From positions 3,288,501 through 3,352,500 of the forward strand of contig OY848929.1 in the NCBI GenBank assembly GCA_963693285.1: 64,000 nucleotides of DNA, in the 5' to 3' direction. Positions 1-13,188 of the stretch are shown here, piece by piece. This stretch comes from Xestospongia muta (Eukaryota; Porifera; Demospongiae; Haplosclerida; Petrosiidae). The first letter of the stretch is position 1. Each line of letters starts with the position of its first letter. The notes under the pieces were generated by a model. That model had not been told where the DNA came from and ran no database searches. It worked only from the letters and a program-made list of their open reading frames with translations. The translations under genes were made by a program, and so were the position numbers.

Positions 1-3000
1 TTTAGAGTTTTAACCTATTTAAACTACTTTATCCAAAGATTTAAGACTGATAAAGTTGCTAAACTCTTTAGATAAGCTTAATAAAGCAGTTTTCACAGTT
101 AATTTCTAAACTTTCTTAACTTTGAAAAAAGTCTAAACAGTTTATTTTAGAGTTTTAACCTATTTAAACTACTTTATCCAAAGATTTAAGACTGATAAAG
201 TTGCTAAACTCTTTAGATCAGCTTAATAAAGCAGTTTTGACACTTAATTTCTAAACTTTCTTAACTTTCAAAAAGGTCTAAACAGTTTATTTTAGAGTTT
301 TAACCTATTTAAACTACTTTATCCAAAGATTTAAGACTGATAAAGTTGCTAAACTCTTTAGATCAGCTTAATAAAGCAGTTTTGACAGTTAATTTCTAAA
401 CTTTCTTAACTTTCAAAAAGGTCTAAACAGTTTATTTTAGAGTTTTAACCTATTTAAACTACTTTATCCAAAGATTTAAGACTGATAAAGTTGCTAAACT
501 CTTTAGATCAGCTTAATAAAGCAGTTTTGACACTTAATTTCTAAACTTTCTTAACTTTCAAAAAGGTCTAAACAGTTTATTTTAGAGTTTTAACCTATTT
601 AAACTACTTTATCCAAAGATTTAAGACTGATAAAGTTGCTAAACTCTTAGATAAGCTTAAGAAAGCAGTTTTGACAGTTAATTTCTAAACTTTCCTAACT
701 TTCAAAAAGGTCTAAACAGTTTATTTTAGAGTTTTAACCTATTTAAACTACTTTATCCAAAGATTTAAGACTGATAAAGTTGCTAAACTCTTAGATAAGC
801 TTAAGAAAGCAGTTTTGACAGTTAATTTCTAAACTTTCTTAACTTTCAAAAAGGTCTAAACAGTTTATTTTAGAGTTTTAACCTATTTAAACTACTTTAT
901 CCAAAGATTTAAGACTGATAAGTTGCTAAACTCTTTAGATCAGCTAAATAAAGCAGTTTTGACAGTTAATTTCTAAACTTTCTTAACTTTCAAAAAACTA
1001 CATTATCCAAAGATTTAAGACTGATAAAGTTGCTAAACTCTTTAGATCAGCTAAATAAAGCAATTTTGACACTTAATTTCTAAACTTTCTTAACTTTCAA
1101 AAAGGTCTAAACAGTTTATTTTAGAGTTTAACCTATTTAAACTACTTAATCCAAAGATTTAAGACTGATAAAGTTGCTAAACTCTTTAGATCAGCTTAAT
1201 AAAGCAGTTTTGACAGTTAATTTCTAAACTTTCTTAACTTTCAAAAAGGCCTAAACAGTTTATTTCATAGTTTTAACCTATTTAAACTACTTTATCCAAA
1301 GATTTAAGACTGATAAAGTTGCTAAACTCTTTAGATCAGCTAAATAAAGCAGTTTTGACAGTTAATTCTAAACTTTCTTAACTTTCAAAAAGGTCTAAAC
1401 AGTTTATTTTAGAGTTTTAACCTATTTAAACTACTTTATCCAAAGATTTAAGACTGATAAAGTTGCTAAACTCTTTAGATCAGCTTAATAAAGCAGTTTT
1501 GACACTTAATTTCTAAACTTTCTTAACTTTCAAAAAGGTCTAAACAGTTTATTTTAGAGTTTTAACCTATTTAAACTACTTTATCCAAAGATTTAAGACT
1601 GATAAAGTTGCTAAACTCTTTAGATCGGGTTAATAAAGCAGTTTTGACACTTAATTTCTAAACTTTCTTAACTTTCAAAAAGGTCTAAACAGTTTATTTT
1701 AGAGTTTTAACCTATTTAAACTACTATATCCAAAGATTTAAGACTGATAAAGTGGCTAAACTCTTTAGATCAGCTAAATAAAGCAGTTTTGACACTTAAT
1801 TTCTAAACTTTCTTAACTTTCAAAAAGGTCTAAACAGTTTATTTTAGAGTTTTAACCTATTTAAACTACTTTATCCAAAGATTTAAGACTGATAAAGTTA
1901 ATAAACTCTTTAGATCAGATAAATAAAGCAGTTTTGACAGTTAATTTCTAAACTTTCTTAACTTTCAAAAAGGCCTAAACAGTTTATTTCATAGTTTTAA
2001 CCTATTTAAACTACTTTATCCAAAGATTTAAGACTGATAAAGTTGCTAAACTCTTTAGATCAGCTTAATAAAGCAATTTTGACAGTTAATTCTAAACTTT
2101 CTTAACTTTCAAAAAGGTCTAAACAGTTTATTTTAGAGTTTTAACCTATTTAAACTACTTTATCCAAAGATTTAAGACTGATAAAGTTGCTAAACTCTTT
2201 AGATCAGCTTAATAAAGCAGTTTTGACACTTAATTTCTAAACTTTCTTAACTTTCAAAAAGGTCTAAACAGTTTATTTTAGAGTTTTAACCTATTTAAAC
2301 TACTTTATCCAAAGATTTAAGACTGATAAAGTTGCTAAACTCTTTAGATAAGCTTAAGAAAGCAGTTTTGACAGTTAATTTCTAAACTTTCTTAACTTTG
2401 AAAAAAGTCTAAACAGTTTATTTTAGAGTTTTAACCTATTTAAACTACTTTATCCAAAGATTTAAGACTGATAAAGTTGCTAAACTCTTTAGATCAGCTT
2501 AATAAAGCAGTTTTGACACTTAATTTCTAAACTTTCTTAACTTTCAAAAAGGTCTAAACAGTTTATTTTAGAGTTTTAACCTATTTAAACTACTTTATCC
2601 AAAGATTTAAGACTGATAAAGTTGCTAAACTCTTTAGATCAGCTTAATAAAGCAGTTTTGACACTTAATTTCTAAACTTTCTTAACTTTCAAAAAGGTCT
2701 AAACAGTTTATTTTAGAGTTTTAACCTATTTAAACTACTTTATCCAAAGATTTAAGACTGATAAAGTTGCTAAACTCTTTAGATCAGCTTAATAAAGCAG
2801 TTTTGACACTTAATTTCTAAACTTTCTTAACTTTCAAAAAGGTCTAAACAGTTTATTTCAGAGTTTTAACCTATTTAAACTACTTTATCCAAAGATTTAA
2901 GACTGATAAAGTTGCTAAACTCTTAGATAAGCTTAAGAAAGCAGTTCTGACACTTAATTTCTAAACTTTCTTAACTTTCAAAAAGGTCTAAACAGTTTAT

Positions 3001-6000
3001 TTTAGAGTTTTAACCTATTTAAACTACTTTATCCAAAGATTTAAGACTGATAAAGTTGCTAAACTCTTAGATAAGCTTAAGAAAGCAGATTTGACAGTTA
3101 ATTTCTAAACTTTCTTAACTTTCAAAATGGTCTAAACAGTTTATTTTAGAGTTTTAACCTATTTAAACTACTTTATCCAAAGATTTAAGACTGATAAAGT
3201 TGCTAAACTCTTTAGATCAGCCAAATAAAGCAGTTTTGACAGTTAATTTCTAAACTTTCTTAACTTTCAAAAAACTACATTATCCAAACATTTAAGACTG
3301 ATAAAGTTGCTAAACTCTTTAGATCAGCTAAATAAAGCAGTTTTGACAGTTAATTCTAAACTTTCTTAACTTTCAAAAAGGTCTAAACAGTTTATTTTAG
3401 AGTTTTAACCTATTTAAACTACTTTATCCAAAGATTTAAGACTGATAAAGTTGCTAAACTCTTTAGATCAGCTTAATAAAGCAGTTTTGACACTTAATTT
3501 CTAAACTTTCTTAACTTTCAAAAAGGTCTAAACAGTTTATTTTAGAGTTTTAACCTATTTAAACTACTTTATCCAAAGATTTAAGACTGATAAAGTTGCT
3601 AAACTCTTTAGATCGGGTTAATAAAGCAGTTTTGACACTTAATTTCTAAACTTTATTAACTTTCAAAAAGGTCTAAACAGTTTATTTTAGAGTTTTAACC
3701 TATTTAAACTACTATATCCAAAGATTTAAGACTGATAAAGTGGCTAAACTCTTTAGATCAGCTAAATAAAGCAGTTTTGACACTTAATTTTTAAACTTTC
3801 TTAACTTTCAAAAAGGTCTAAACAGTTTATTTTAGAGTTTTAACCTATTTAAACTACTTTATCCAAAGATTTAAGACTGATAAAGTTGCTAAACTCTTTA
3901 GATCAGCTAAATAAAGCAGTTTTGACAGTTAATTTCTAAACTTTCTTAACTTTCAAAAAGGCCTAAACAGTTTATTTCAGAGTTTTAACCTATTTAAACT
4001 ACTTTATCCAAAGATTTAAGACTGATAAAGTTGCTAAACTCTTTAGATCAGCTTAATAAAGCAATTTTGACAGTTAATTCTAAACTTTCTTAACTTTCAA
4101 AAAGGTCTAAACAGTTTATTTTAGAGTTTTAACCTATTTAAACTACTTTATCCAAAGATTTAAGACTGATAAAGTTGCTAAACTCTTTAGATCAGCTTAA
4201 TAAAGCAGTTTTGACACTTAATTTCTAAACTTTCTTAACTTTCAAAAAGGTCTAAACAGTTTATTTTAGAGTTTTAACCTATTTAAACTACTTTATCCAA
4301 AGATTTAAGACTGATAAAGTTGCTAAACTCTTTAGATAAGCTTAAGAAAGCAGTTTTGACAGTTAATTTCTAAACTTTCTTAACTTTGAAAAAAGTCTAA
4401 ACAGTTTATTTTAGAGTTTTAACCTATTTAAACTACTTTATCCAAAGATTTAAGACTGATAAAGTTGCTAAACTCTTTAGATCAGCTTAATAAAGCAGTT
4501 TTGACACTTAATTTCTAAACTTTCTTAACTTTCAAAAAGGTCTAAACAGTTTATTTTAGAGTTTTAACCTATTTAAACTACTTTATCCAAAGATTTAAGA
4601 CTGATAAAGTTGCTAAACTCTTTAGATCAGCTTAATAAAGCAGTTTTGACACTTAATTTCTAAACTTTCTTAACTTTCAAAAAGGTCTAAACAGTTTATT
4701 TTAGAGTTTTAACCTATTTAAACTACTTTATCCAAAGATTTAAGACTGATAAAGTTGCTAAACTCTTTAGATCAGCTTAATAAAGCAGTTTTGACACTTA
4801 ATTTCTAAACTTTCTTAACTTTCAAAAAGGTCTAAACAGTTTATTTCAGAGTTTTAACCTATTTAAACTACTTTATCCAAAGATTTAAGACTGATAAAGT
4901 TGCTAAACTCTTAGATAAGCTTAAGAAAGCAGTTCTGACACTTAATTTCTAAACTTTCTTAACTTTCAAAAAGGTCTAAACAGTTTATTTTAGAGTTTTA
5001 ACCTATTTAAACTACTTTATCCAAAGATTTAAGACTGATAAAGTTGCTAAACTCTTAGATAAGCTTAAGAAAGCAGATTTGACAGTTAATTTCTAAACTT
5101 TCTTAACTTTCAAAATGGTCTAAACAGTTTATTTTAGAGTTTTAACCTATTTAAACTACTTTATCCAAAGATTTAAGACTGATAAAGTTGCTAAACTCTT
5201 TAGATCAGCCAAATAAAGCAGTTTTGACAGTTAATTTCTAAACTTTCTTAACTTTCAAAAAACTACATTATCCAAACATTTAAGACTGATAAAGTTGCTA
5301 AACTCTTTAGATCAGCTAAATAAAGCAGTTTTGACAGTTAATTCTAAACTTTCTTAACTTTCAAAAAGGTCTAAACAGTTTATTTTAGAGTTTTAACCTA
5401 TTTAAACTACTTTATCCAAAGATTTAAGACTGATAAAGTTGCTAAACTCTTTAGATCAGCTTAATAAAGCAGTTTTGACACTTAATTTCTAAACTTTCTT
5501 AACTTTCAAAAAGGTCTAAACAGTTTATTTTAGAGTTTTAACCTATTTAAACTACTTTATCCAAAGATTTAAGACTGATAAAGTTGCTAAACTCTTTAGA
5601 TCGGGTTAATAAAGCAGTTTTGACACTTAATTTCTAAACTTTATTAACTTTCAAAAAGGTCTAAACAGTTTATTTTAGAGTTTTAACCTATTTAAACTAC
5701 TATATCCAAAGATTTAAGACTGATAAAGTGGCTAAACTCTTTAGATCAGCTAAATAAAGCAGTTTTGACACTTAATTTTTAAACTTTCTTAACTTTCAAA
5801 AAGGTCTAAACAGTTTATTTTAGAGTTTTAACCTATTTAAACTACTTTATCCAAAGATTTAAGACTGATAAAGTTGCTAAACTCTTTAGATCAGCTAAAT
5901 AAAGCAGTTTTGACAGTTAATTTCTAAACTTTCTTAACTTTCAAAAAGGCCTAAACAGTTTATTTCAGAGTTTTAACCTATTTAAACTACTTTATCCAAA

Positions 6001-9000
6001 AATTTAAGACTGATAAAGTTGCTAAACTCTTTAGATCAGCCAAATAAAGCAGTTTTGACAGTTAATTCTAAACTTTCTTAACTTTCAAAAAGGTCTAAAC
6101 AGTTTATTTTAGAGTTTTAACCTATTTAAACTACTTTATCCAAAGATTTAAGACTGATAAAGTTGCTAAACTCTTTAGATCAGCTTAATAAAGCAGTTTT
6201 GACACTTAATTTCTAAACTTTCTTAACTTTCAAAAAGGTCTAAACAGTTTATTTTAGAGTTTTAACCTATTTAAACTACTTTATCCAAAGATTTAAGACT
6301 GATAAAGTTGCTAAACTCTTTAGATAAGCTTAATAAAGCAGTTTTCACAGTTAATTTCTAAACTTTCTTAACTTTCAAAAAAGTCTAAACAGTTTATTTT
6401 AGAGTTTTAACCTATTTAAACTACTTTATCCAAAGATTTAAGACTGATAAAGTTGCTAAACTCTTTAGATCAGCTTAATAAAGCAGTTTTGACACTTAAT
6501 TTCTAAACTTTCTTAACTTTCAAAAAGCTCTAAACAGTTTATTTTAGAGTTTTAACCTATTTAAACTACTTTATCCAAAGATTTAAGACTGATAAAGTTG
6601 CTAAACTCTTTAGATCAGCTAAATAAAGCAGTTTTGACAGTTAATTTCTAAACTTTCTTAACTTTCAAAAAGGTCTAAACAGTTTATTTTAGAGTTTTAA
6701 CCTATTTAAACTACTTTATCCAAAGATTTAAGACTGATAAAGTTGCTAAACTCTTTAGATCAGCTTAATAAAGCAGTTTTGACACTTAATTTCTAAACTT
6801 TCTTAACTTTCAAAAAGGTCTAAACAGTTTATTTTAGAGTTTTAACCTATTTAAACTACTTTATCCTAAGATTTAAGACTGATAAAGTTGCTAAACTCTT
6901 AGATAAGCTTAAGAAAGCAGTTTTGACAGTTAATTTCTAAACTTTCTTAACTTTCAAAAAGGTCTAAACAGTTTATTTTAGAGTTTTAACCTATTTAAAC
7001 TACTTTATCCAAAGATTTAAGACTGATAAAGTTGCTAAACTCTTTAGATCAGCTAAATAAAGCAGTTTTGACAGTTAATTTCTAAACTTTCTTAACTTTC
7101 AAAAAACTACATTATCCAAAGATTTAAGACTGATAAAGTTGCTAAACTCTTTAGATCAGCTAAATAAAGCAATTTTGACACTTAATTTCTAAACTTTCTT
7201 AACTTTCAAAAAGGTCTAAACAGTTTATTTTAGAGTTTAACCTATTTAAACTACTTATCCAAAGATTTAAGACTGATAAAGTTGCTAAACTCTTTAGATC
7301 AGCTTAATAAAGCAGTTTTGACAGTTAATTTCTAAACTTTCTTAACTTTCAAAAAGGTCTAAACAGTTTATTTTAGAGTTTTAACCTATTTAAACTACTT
7401 TATCCAAAGATTTAAGACTGATAAAGTTGCTAAACTCTTTAGATCAGCTTAATAAAGCAGTTTTGACACTTAATTTCTAAACTTTCTTAACTTTCAAAAA
7501 GGTCTAAACAGTTTATTTTAGAGTTTTAACCTATTTAAACTACTTTATCCAAAGATTTAAGACTGATAAAGTTGCTAAATTCTTTAGATAAGCTTAATAA
7601 AGCAGTTTTGACAGTTAATTTCTAAACTTTCTTAACTTTCAAAAAGGTCTAAACAGTTTATTTTAGAGTTTTAACCTATTTAAACTACTTTATCCAAAGA
7701 TTTAAGACAGATAAAGTTGCTAAACTCTTTAGATCAGCTTAATAAAGCAGTTTTGACACTTAATTTCTAAACTTTCTTAACTTTCAAAAAGGTCTAAACA
7801 GTTTATTTTAGAGTTTTAACCTATTTAAACTACTTTATCCAAAGATTTAAGACTGATAAAGTTGCTAAACTCTTTAGATCAGCTTAATAAAGCAGTTTTG
7901 ACACTTAATTTCTAAACTTTCTTAACTTTCAAAAAAGTCTAAACAGTTTATTTCAGAGTTTTAACCTATTTAAACTACTTTATCCAAAGATTTAAGACTG
8001 ATAAAGTTGCTAAACTCTTTAGATCAGCCAAATAAAGCAGCTTTGACAGTAATTTCTAAACTTTCTTAACTTTCAAAAAGGTCTAAACAGTTTATTTTAG
8101 AGTTTTAACCTATTTAAACTACTTTATCCAAAGATTTAAGACTGATAAAGTTGCTAAACTCTTTAGATCAGCTTAATAAAGCAGTTTTGACACTTAATTT
8201 CTAAACTTTCTTAACTTTGAAAAAGGTCTAAACAGTTTATTTTAGAGTTTTAACCTATTTAAACTACTTTATCCAAAGATTTAAGACTGATAAAGTTGCT
8301 AAACTCTTTAGATCAGCTTAATAAAGCAGTTTTGACACTTAATTTCTAAACTTTCTTAACTTTCAAAAAGGTCTAAACAGTTTATTTCAGAGTTTTAACC
8401 TATTTAAACTAGTTTATCCAAAGATTTAAGACTGATAAAGTAGCTAAACTCTTTAGATCGGCTTAATAAAGCAGTTTTGACACTTAATTTCTAAACTTTC
8501 TTAACTTTCAAAAAGGTCTAAACAGTTTATTTTAGAGTTTTAACCTATTTAAACTACTTTATCCAAAGATTTAAGACTGATAAAGTTGCTAAACTCTTTA
8601 GATCAGCTTAATAAAGCAGTTTTGACAGTTAATTTCTAAACTTTCTTAACTTTCAAAAAGGTCTAAACAGTTTATTTTAGAGTTTTAACCTATTTAAACT
8701 ACTTTATCCAAAGATTTAAGACTGATAAAGTTGCTAAACTCTTTAGATCAGCTAAATAAAGCAGTTTTGACACTTAATTTCTAAACTTTCGTAACTTTCA
8801 AAAAGGTCTAAACAGTTTATTTCAGAGTTTTAACCTATTTAAACTACTTTATCCAAAGATTTAAGACTGATAAAGTTGCTAAACTCTTTAGATCAGCTAA
8901 ATAAAGCAATTTTGACACTTAATTTCTAAACTTTCTTAACTTTCAAAAAGGTCTAAACAGTTTATTTCAGAGTTTTAACCTATTTAAACTACTTTATCCA

Positions 9001-12000
9001 AAGATTTAAGACTGATAAAGTTGCTAAACTCTTTAGATCAGCTTAATAAAGCAGTTTTGACACTTAATTTCTAAACTTTCTTAACTTTCAAAAAGGTCTA
9101 AACAGTTTATTTTAGAGTTTTAACCTATTTAAACTACTTTATCCAAAGATTTAAGACTGATAAAGTTGCTAAACTCTTTAGATTAGCTTAATAAAGCAGT
9201 TTTGACACTTAATTTCTAAACTTTCTTAACTTTCAAAAAGGTCTAAACAGTTTATTTTAGAGTTTTAACCTATTTAAACTACTTTATCCAAAGATTTAAG
9301 ACTGATAAAGTTGCTAAACTTTTTAGATCAGCTAAATGAAGCAGTTTTGACAGTTAATTTCTAAACTTTCTTAACTTTCAAAAAGGTCTAAACAGTTTAT
9401 TTTAGAGTTTTAACCTATTTAAACTACTTTATCCAAAGATTTAAGACTGATAAAGTTGCTAAACTCTTTAGATAGGCTTAATAAAGCAGTTTTGACACTT
9501 AATTTCTAAACTTTCTTAACTTTCAAAAAGGTCTAAACAGTTTATTTTAGAGTTTTAACCTATTTCAACTACTATATCCAAAGATTTAAGACTGATAAAG
9601 TTGCTAAACTCTTTAGATCAGCTTAATAAAGCAGTTTTGACAGTTAATTTCTAAACTTTCTTAACTTTCAAAAAGGTTTAAACAGTTTATTTCAGAGTTT
9701 TAACCTATTTAAACTACTTTATCCAAAGATTTAAGACAGATAAAGTTGCTAAACTCTTTAGATCAGCCAAATAAAGCAGTTTTGAGAGTTAATTTCTAAA
9801 CTTTCTTAACTTTCAAAAAGGTCTAAACAGTTTATTTTAGAGTTTTAACCTATTTAAACTACTTTATCCAAAGATTTAAGACTGATAAAGTTGCTAAACT
9901 CTTTAGATAAGCTTAATAAAGCAGTTTTGACAGTTAATTTCTAAACTTTCTTAACTTTCAAAAAGGTCTAAACAGTTTATTTTAGAGTTTTAACCTATTT
10001 AAACTACTTTATCCAAAGATTTAAGACTGATAAAGTTGCTAAACTCTTTAGATAAGCTTAATAAAGCAGTTTTGACAGTTAATTTCTAAACTTTCTTAAC
10101 TTTCGAAAAGGCCTAAACAGTTTATTTCAGAGTTTTAACCTATTTAAACTACTTTATCCAAAGATTTAAGACTGATAAAGTTGCTAAACTCATTAGATCA
10201 GCCAATAAAGCAGGTTTGACAGTTAATTTCTAAACTTTCTTAATTTCAAAAAGGTCTAAACAGTTTATTTTAGAGTTTTAACCTATTTAAACTACTTTAT
10301 CCAAAGATTTAAGACTGATAAAGTTGCTAAACACTTTCGATAAGCTAAATAAAGCAGTTTTGACACTTAATTTCTAAACTTTCTTAACTTTCAAAAAGGT
10401 CTAAACAGTTTATTTTAGAGTTTTAACCTATTTAAACTATTTTATCCAAAGATTTAAGACTGATAAAGTTGCTAAACTCTTTAGATCAGCCAAATAAAGC
10501 AGTTTTGACAGTTAATTTCTAAACTTTCTTAACTTTCAAAAAGGTCTAAACAGTTTATTTTAGAGTTTTAACCTATTTAAACTACTTTATCCAAAGATTT
10601 AAGACTGATAAAGTTGCTAAACTCTTTAGATCAGCTTAATAAAGCAGTTTTGACAGTGAATTTCTAAACTTTCTTAACTTTCAAAAAGGTCTAAACAGTT
10701 TATTTTAGAGTTTTAACCTATTTAAACTACTTTATCCAAAGATTTAAGACTGATAAAGTTGCTAAACTCTTTAGATCAGCTAAATAAAGCAGTTTTGACA
10801 CTTAATTTCTAAACTTTCTTAACTTTCAAAAAGGTCTAAACAGTTTATTTTAGAGTTTTAACCTATTTAAACTACTTTATCCAAAGATTTAAGACTGATA
10901 AAGTTGCTAAACTCTTTAGATCAGCTTAATAAAGCAGTTTTGACACTTAATTCCTAAACTTTCTTAACTTTCAAAAAGGTCTAAACAGTTTATTTTAGAG
11001 TTTTAACCTATTTAAACTACTTTATCCAAAGATTTAAGACTGATAAAGTTGCTAAACTCTTTAGATCAGCTTAATAAAGCAGTTTTGACAGTTAATTTCT
11101 AAACTTTCTTAACTTTCAAAAAGGTCTAAACAGTTTATTTTAGAGTTTTAACCTATTTAAACTACTTTATCCAAAGATTTAAGACAGATAAAGTTGCTAA
11201 ACTCTTTAGATCAGCTAAATAAAGCAGTTTTGACAGTTAATTTCTAAACTTTCTTAACTTTCAAAAAGGTCTAAACAGTTTATTTTAGAGTTTTAACCTA
11301 TTTAAACTACTTTATCCAAAGATTTAAGACTGATAAAGTTGCTAAACTCTTTAGATCAGCTAAATAAAGCAATTTTGACACTTAATTTCTAAACTTTCTT
11401 AACTTTCAAAAAGGTCTAAACAGTTTATTTTAGAGTTTTAACCTATTTAAACTACTTTATCCGAAGATTTAAGACTGATAAAATTGCTAAACTCTTTAGA
11501 TCAGCTAAATAAAGCATTTTTGACAGTTAATTTCTAAACTTTCTTAACTTTAAGGCCTAAACAATTTATTTTAGAGTTTTAACCTATTTAAACTACTTTA
11601 TCCAAAGATTTAAGACTGATAAAGTTGCTAAACTCTTTAGATCAGCTAAATAAAGCAGTTTTGACAGTTAATTTCTAAACTTTCTTAACTTTCAAAAAGG
11701 TCTAAACAGTTTATTTTAGAGTTTTAACCTATTTAAACTACTTTATCCAAAGATTTAAGACTGATAAAGTTGCTAAACTCTTTAGATCAGCCAAATAAAG
11801 CAGTTTTGACAGTTAATTTCTAAACTTTCTTAACTTTCAAAAAGGTCTAAACAGTTTATTTTAGAGTTTTAACCTATTTAAACTACTTTATCCAAAGATT
11901 TAAGACTAATAAAGTTGCTAAACTCTTTAGATCAGCTTAATAAAGCAGTTTTGACAGTTAATTTCTAAACTTTCTTAACTTTCAAAAAGGTCTAAACAGT

Positions 12001-13188
12001 TTATTTTAGAGTTTTAACCTATTTAAACTACTTTATCCGAAGATTTAAGACTGATAAAGTTGTTAACTCTTTAGATAAGCTAAATAAAGCAGTTTTGACA
12101 GTTAATTTCTAAACTTTCTTAACTTTCAAAAAGGTCTAAACAGTTTATTTTAGAGTTTTAACCTACTTAAACTACTTTATCCAAAGATTTAAGACTGATA
12201 AAGTTGCTAACTCTTTAGATCAGCTAAATAAAGCAATTTTGACACTTAATTTCTAAACTTTCTTAACTTTCAAAAAGGTCTAAACAGTTTATTTTAGAGT
12301 TTTAACCTATTTAAACTTCTTTATCTAATGATTTAAGACTGATAAAGTTGCTAAACTCTTTAGATCAGCTAAATAAAGCAGTTTTGACAGTTAATTTCTA
12401 AACTTTCTTAACTTTCAAAAAGGTCTAAACAGTTTATTTTAGAGTTTTAACCTATTTAAACTACTTTATCCAAAGATTTAAGACTGATAAAGTTGCTAAA
12501 CTCTTTAGATCAGCTAAATAAAGCAATTTTGACACTTAATTTCTAAACTTTCTTAACTTTCAAAAAGGTCTAAACAGTTTATTTTAGAGTTTTAACCTAT
12601 TTAAACTACTTTATCCGAAGATTTAAGACTGATAAAGTTGCTAAACTCTTTAGATCAGCTAAATAAAGCAATTTTGACACTTAATTTCTAAACTTTCTTA
12701 ACTTTCAAAAAGGTCTAAACAGTTTATTTTAGAGTTTTAACCTATTTAAACTACTTTATCCAAAGATTTAAGACTGTTAAAGTTGCTAACTCTTTAGATC
12801 AGCTAAATAAAGCAATTTTGACACTTAATTTCTAAACTTTCTTAACTTTCAAAAAGGTCTAAACAGTTTATTTTAGAGTTTTAACCTATTTAAACTTCTT
12901 TATCTAATGATTTAAGACTGATAAAGTTGCTAAACTCTTTAGATAAACTTAATAAAGCAGTTTTGACACTTAATTTCTAAACTTTCTTAACTTTCAAAAA
13001 GGTCTAAACAGTTTATTTTAGAGTTTTAACCTATTTTAATTACTTTATCCAAAGATTTAACACTGATAAAGTTGCTAAACTCTTTAGATCAGCTAAATAA
13101 AGCAGTTTTGACAGTTAATTTCTAAACTTTCTGAACTTTCAAAAAGGTCTAAACAGTTTATTTTAGAGTTTTAACCTATTTAAACTAC
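1..13188 (+). repeat. 145-bp satellite array, block A
   Basis: Head-to-tail tandem array of an AT-rich monomer. Successive starts of the same TTTAGAGTTTTAACC motif at 1, 146, 291 and 436 give a 145-bp period, so this block holds about 90 monomers. Copies differ mainly by single substitutions, for example GATCAGCTTAATAAAG against GATCAGCTAAATAAAG or GATAAGCTTAAGAAAG, and by 1-bp deletions. A few monomers lack about 38 bp; the shortened joins lie near 997, 3,270, 5,258 and 7,103. Each monomer carries a small dyad, CTAAA-CTC-TTTAG. No long reading frame exists on either strand. The array is open at the left window edge. Function is unknown; a centromeric, pericentromeric or heterochromatic satellite would look like this, but nothing here proves it. 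Confidence 0.97.
1305..5990 (+). repeat. 1,988-bp higher-order repeat inside block A
   Basis: Rare monomer variants recur at a fixed distance of 1,988 bp. The variant TAGATCGGGT occurs at 1,621, 3,609 and 5,597. TTCAAAATGG occurs at 3,121 and 5,109. The shortened monomer with TATCCAAACATTT recurs at the same spacing. The unit equals fourteen monomers less the roughly 38-bp deletion and a few 1-bp losses. About two full copies and a partial third are visible. The second and third copies share changes absent from the first, such as CTTTATTAAC and CTTAATTTTTAAAC, so they are the younger pair. Edges were read by eye and are approximate. Confidence 0.85.
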
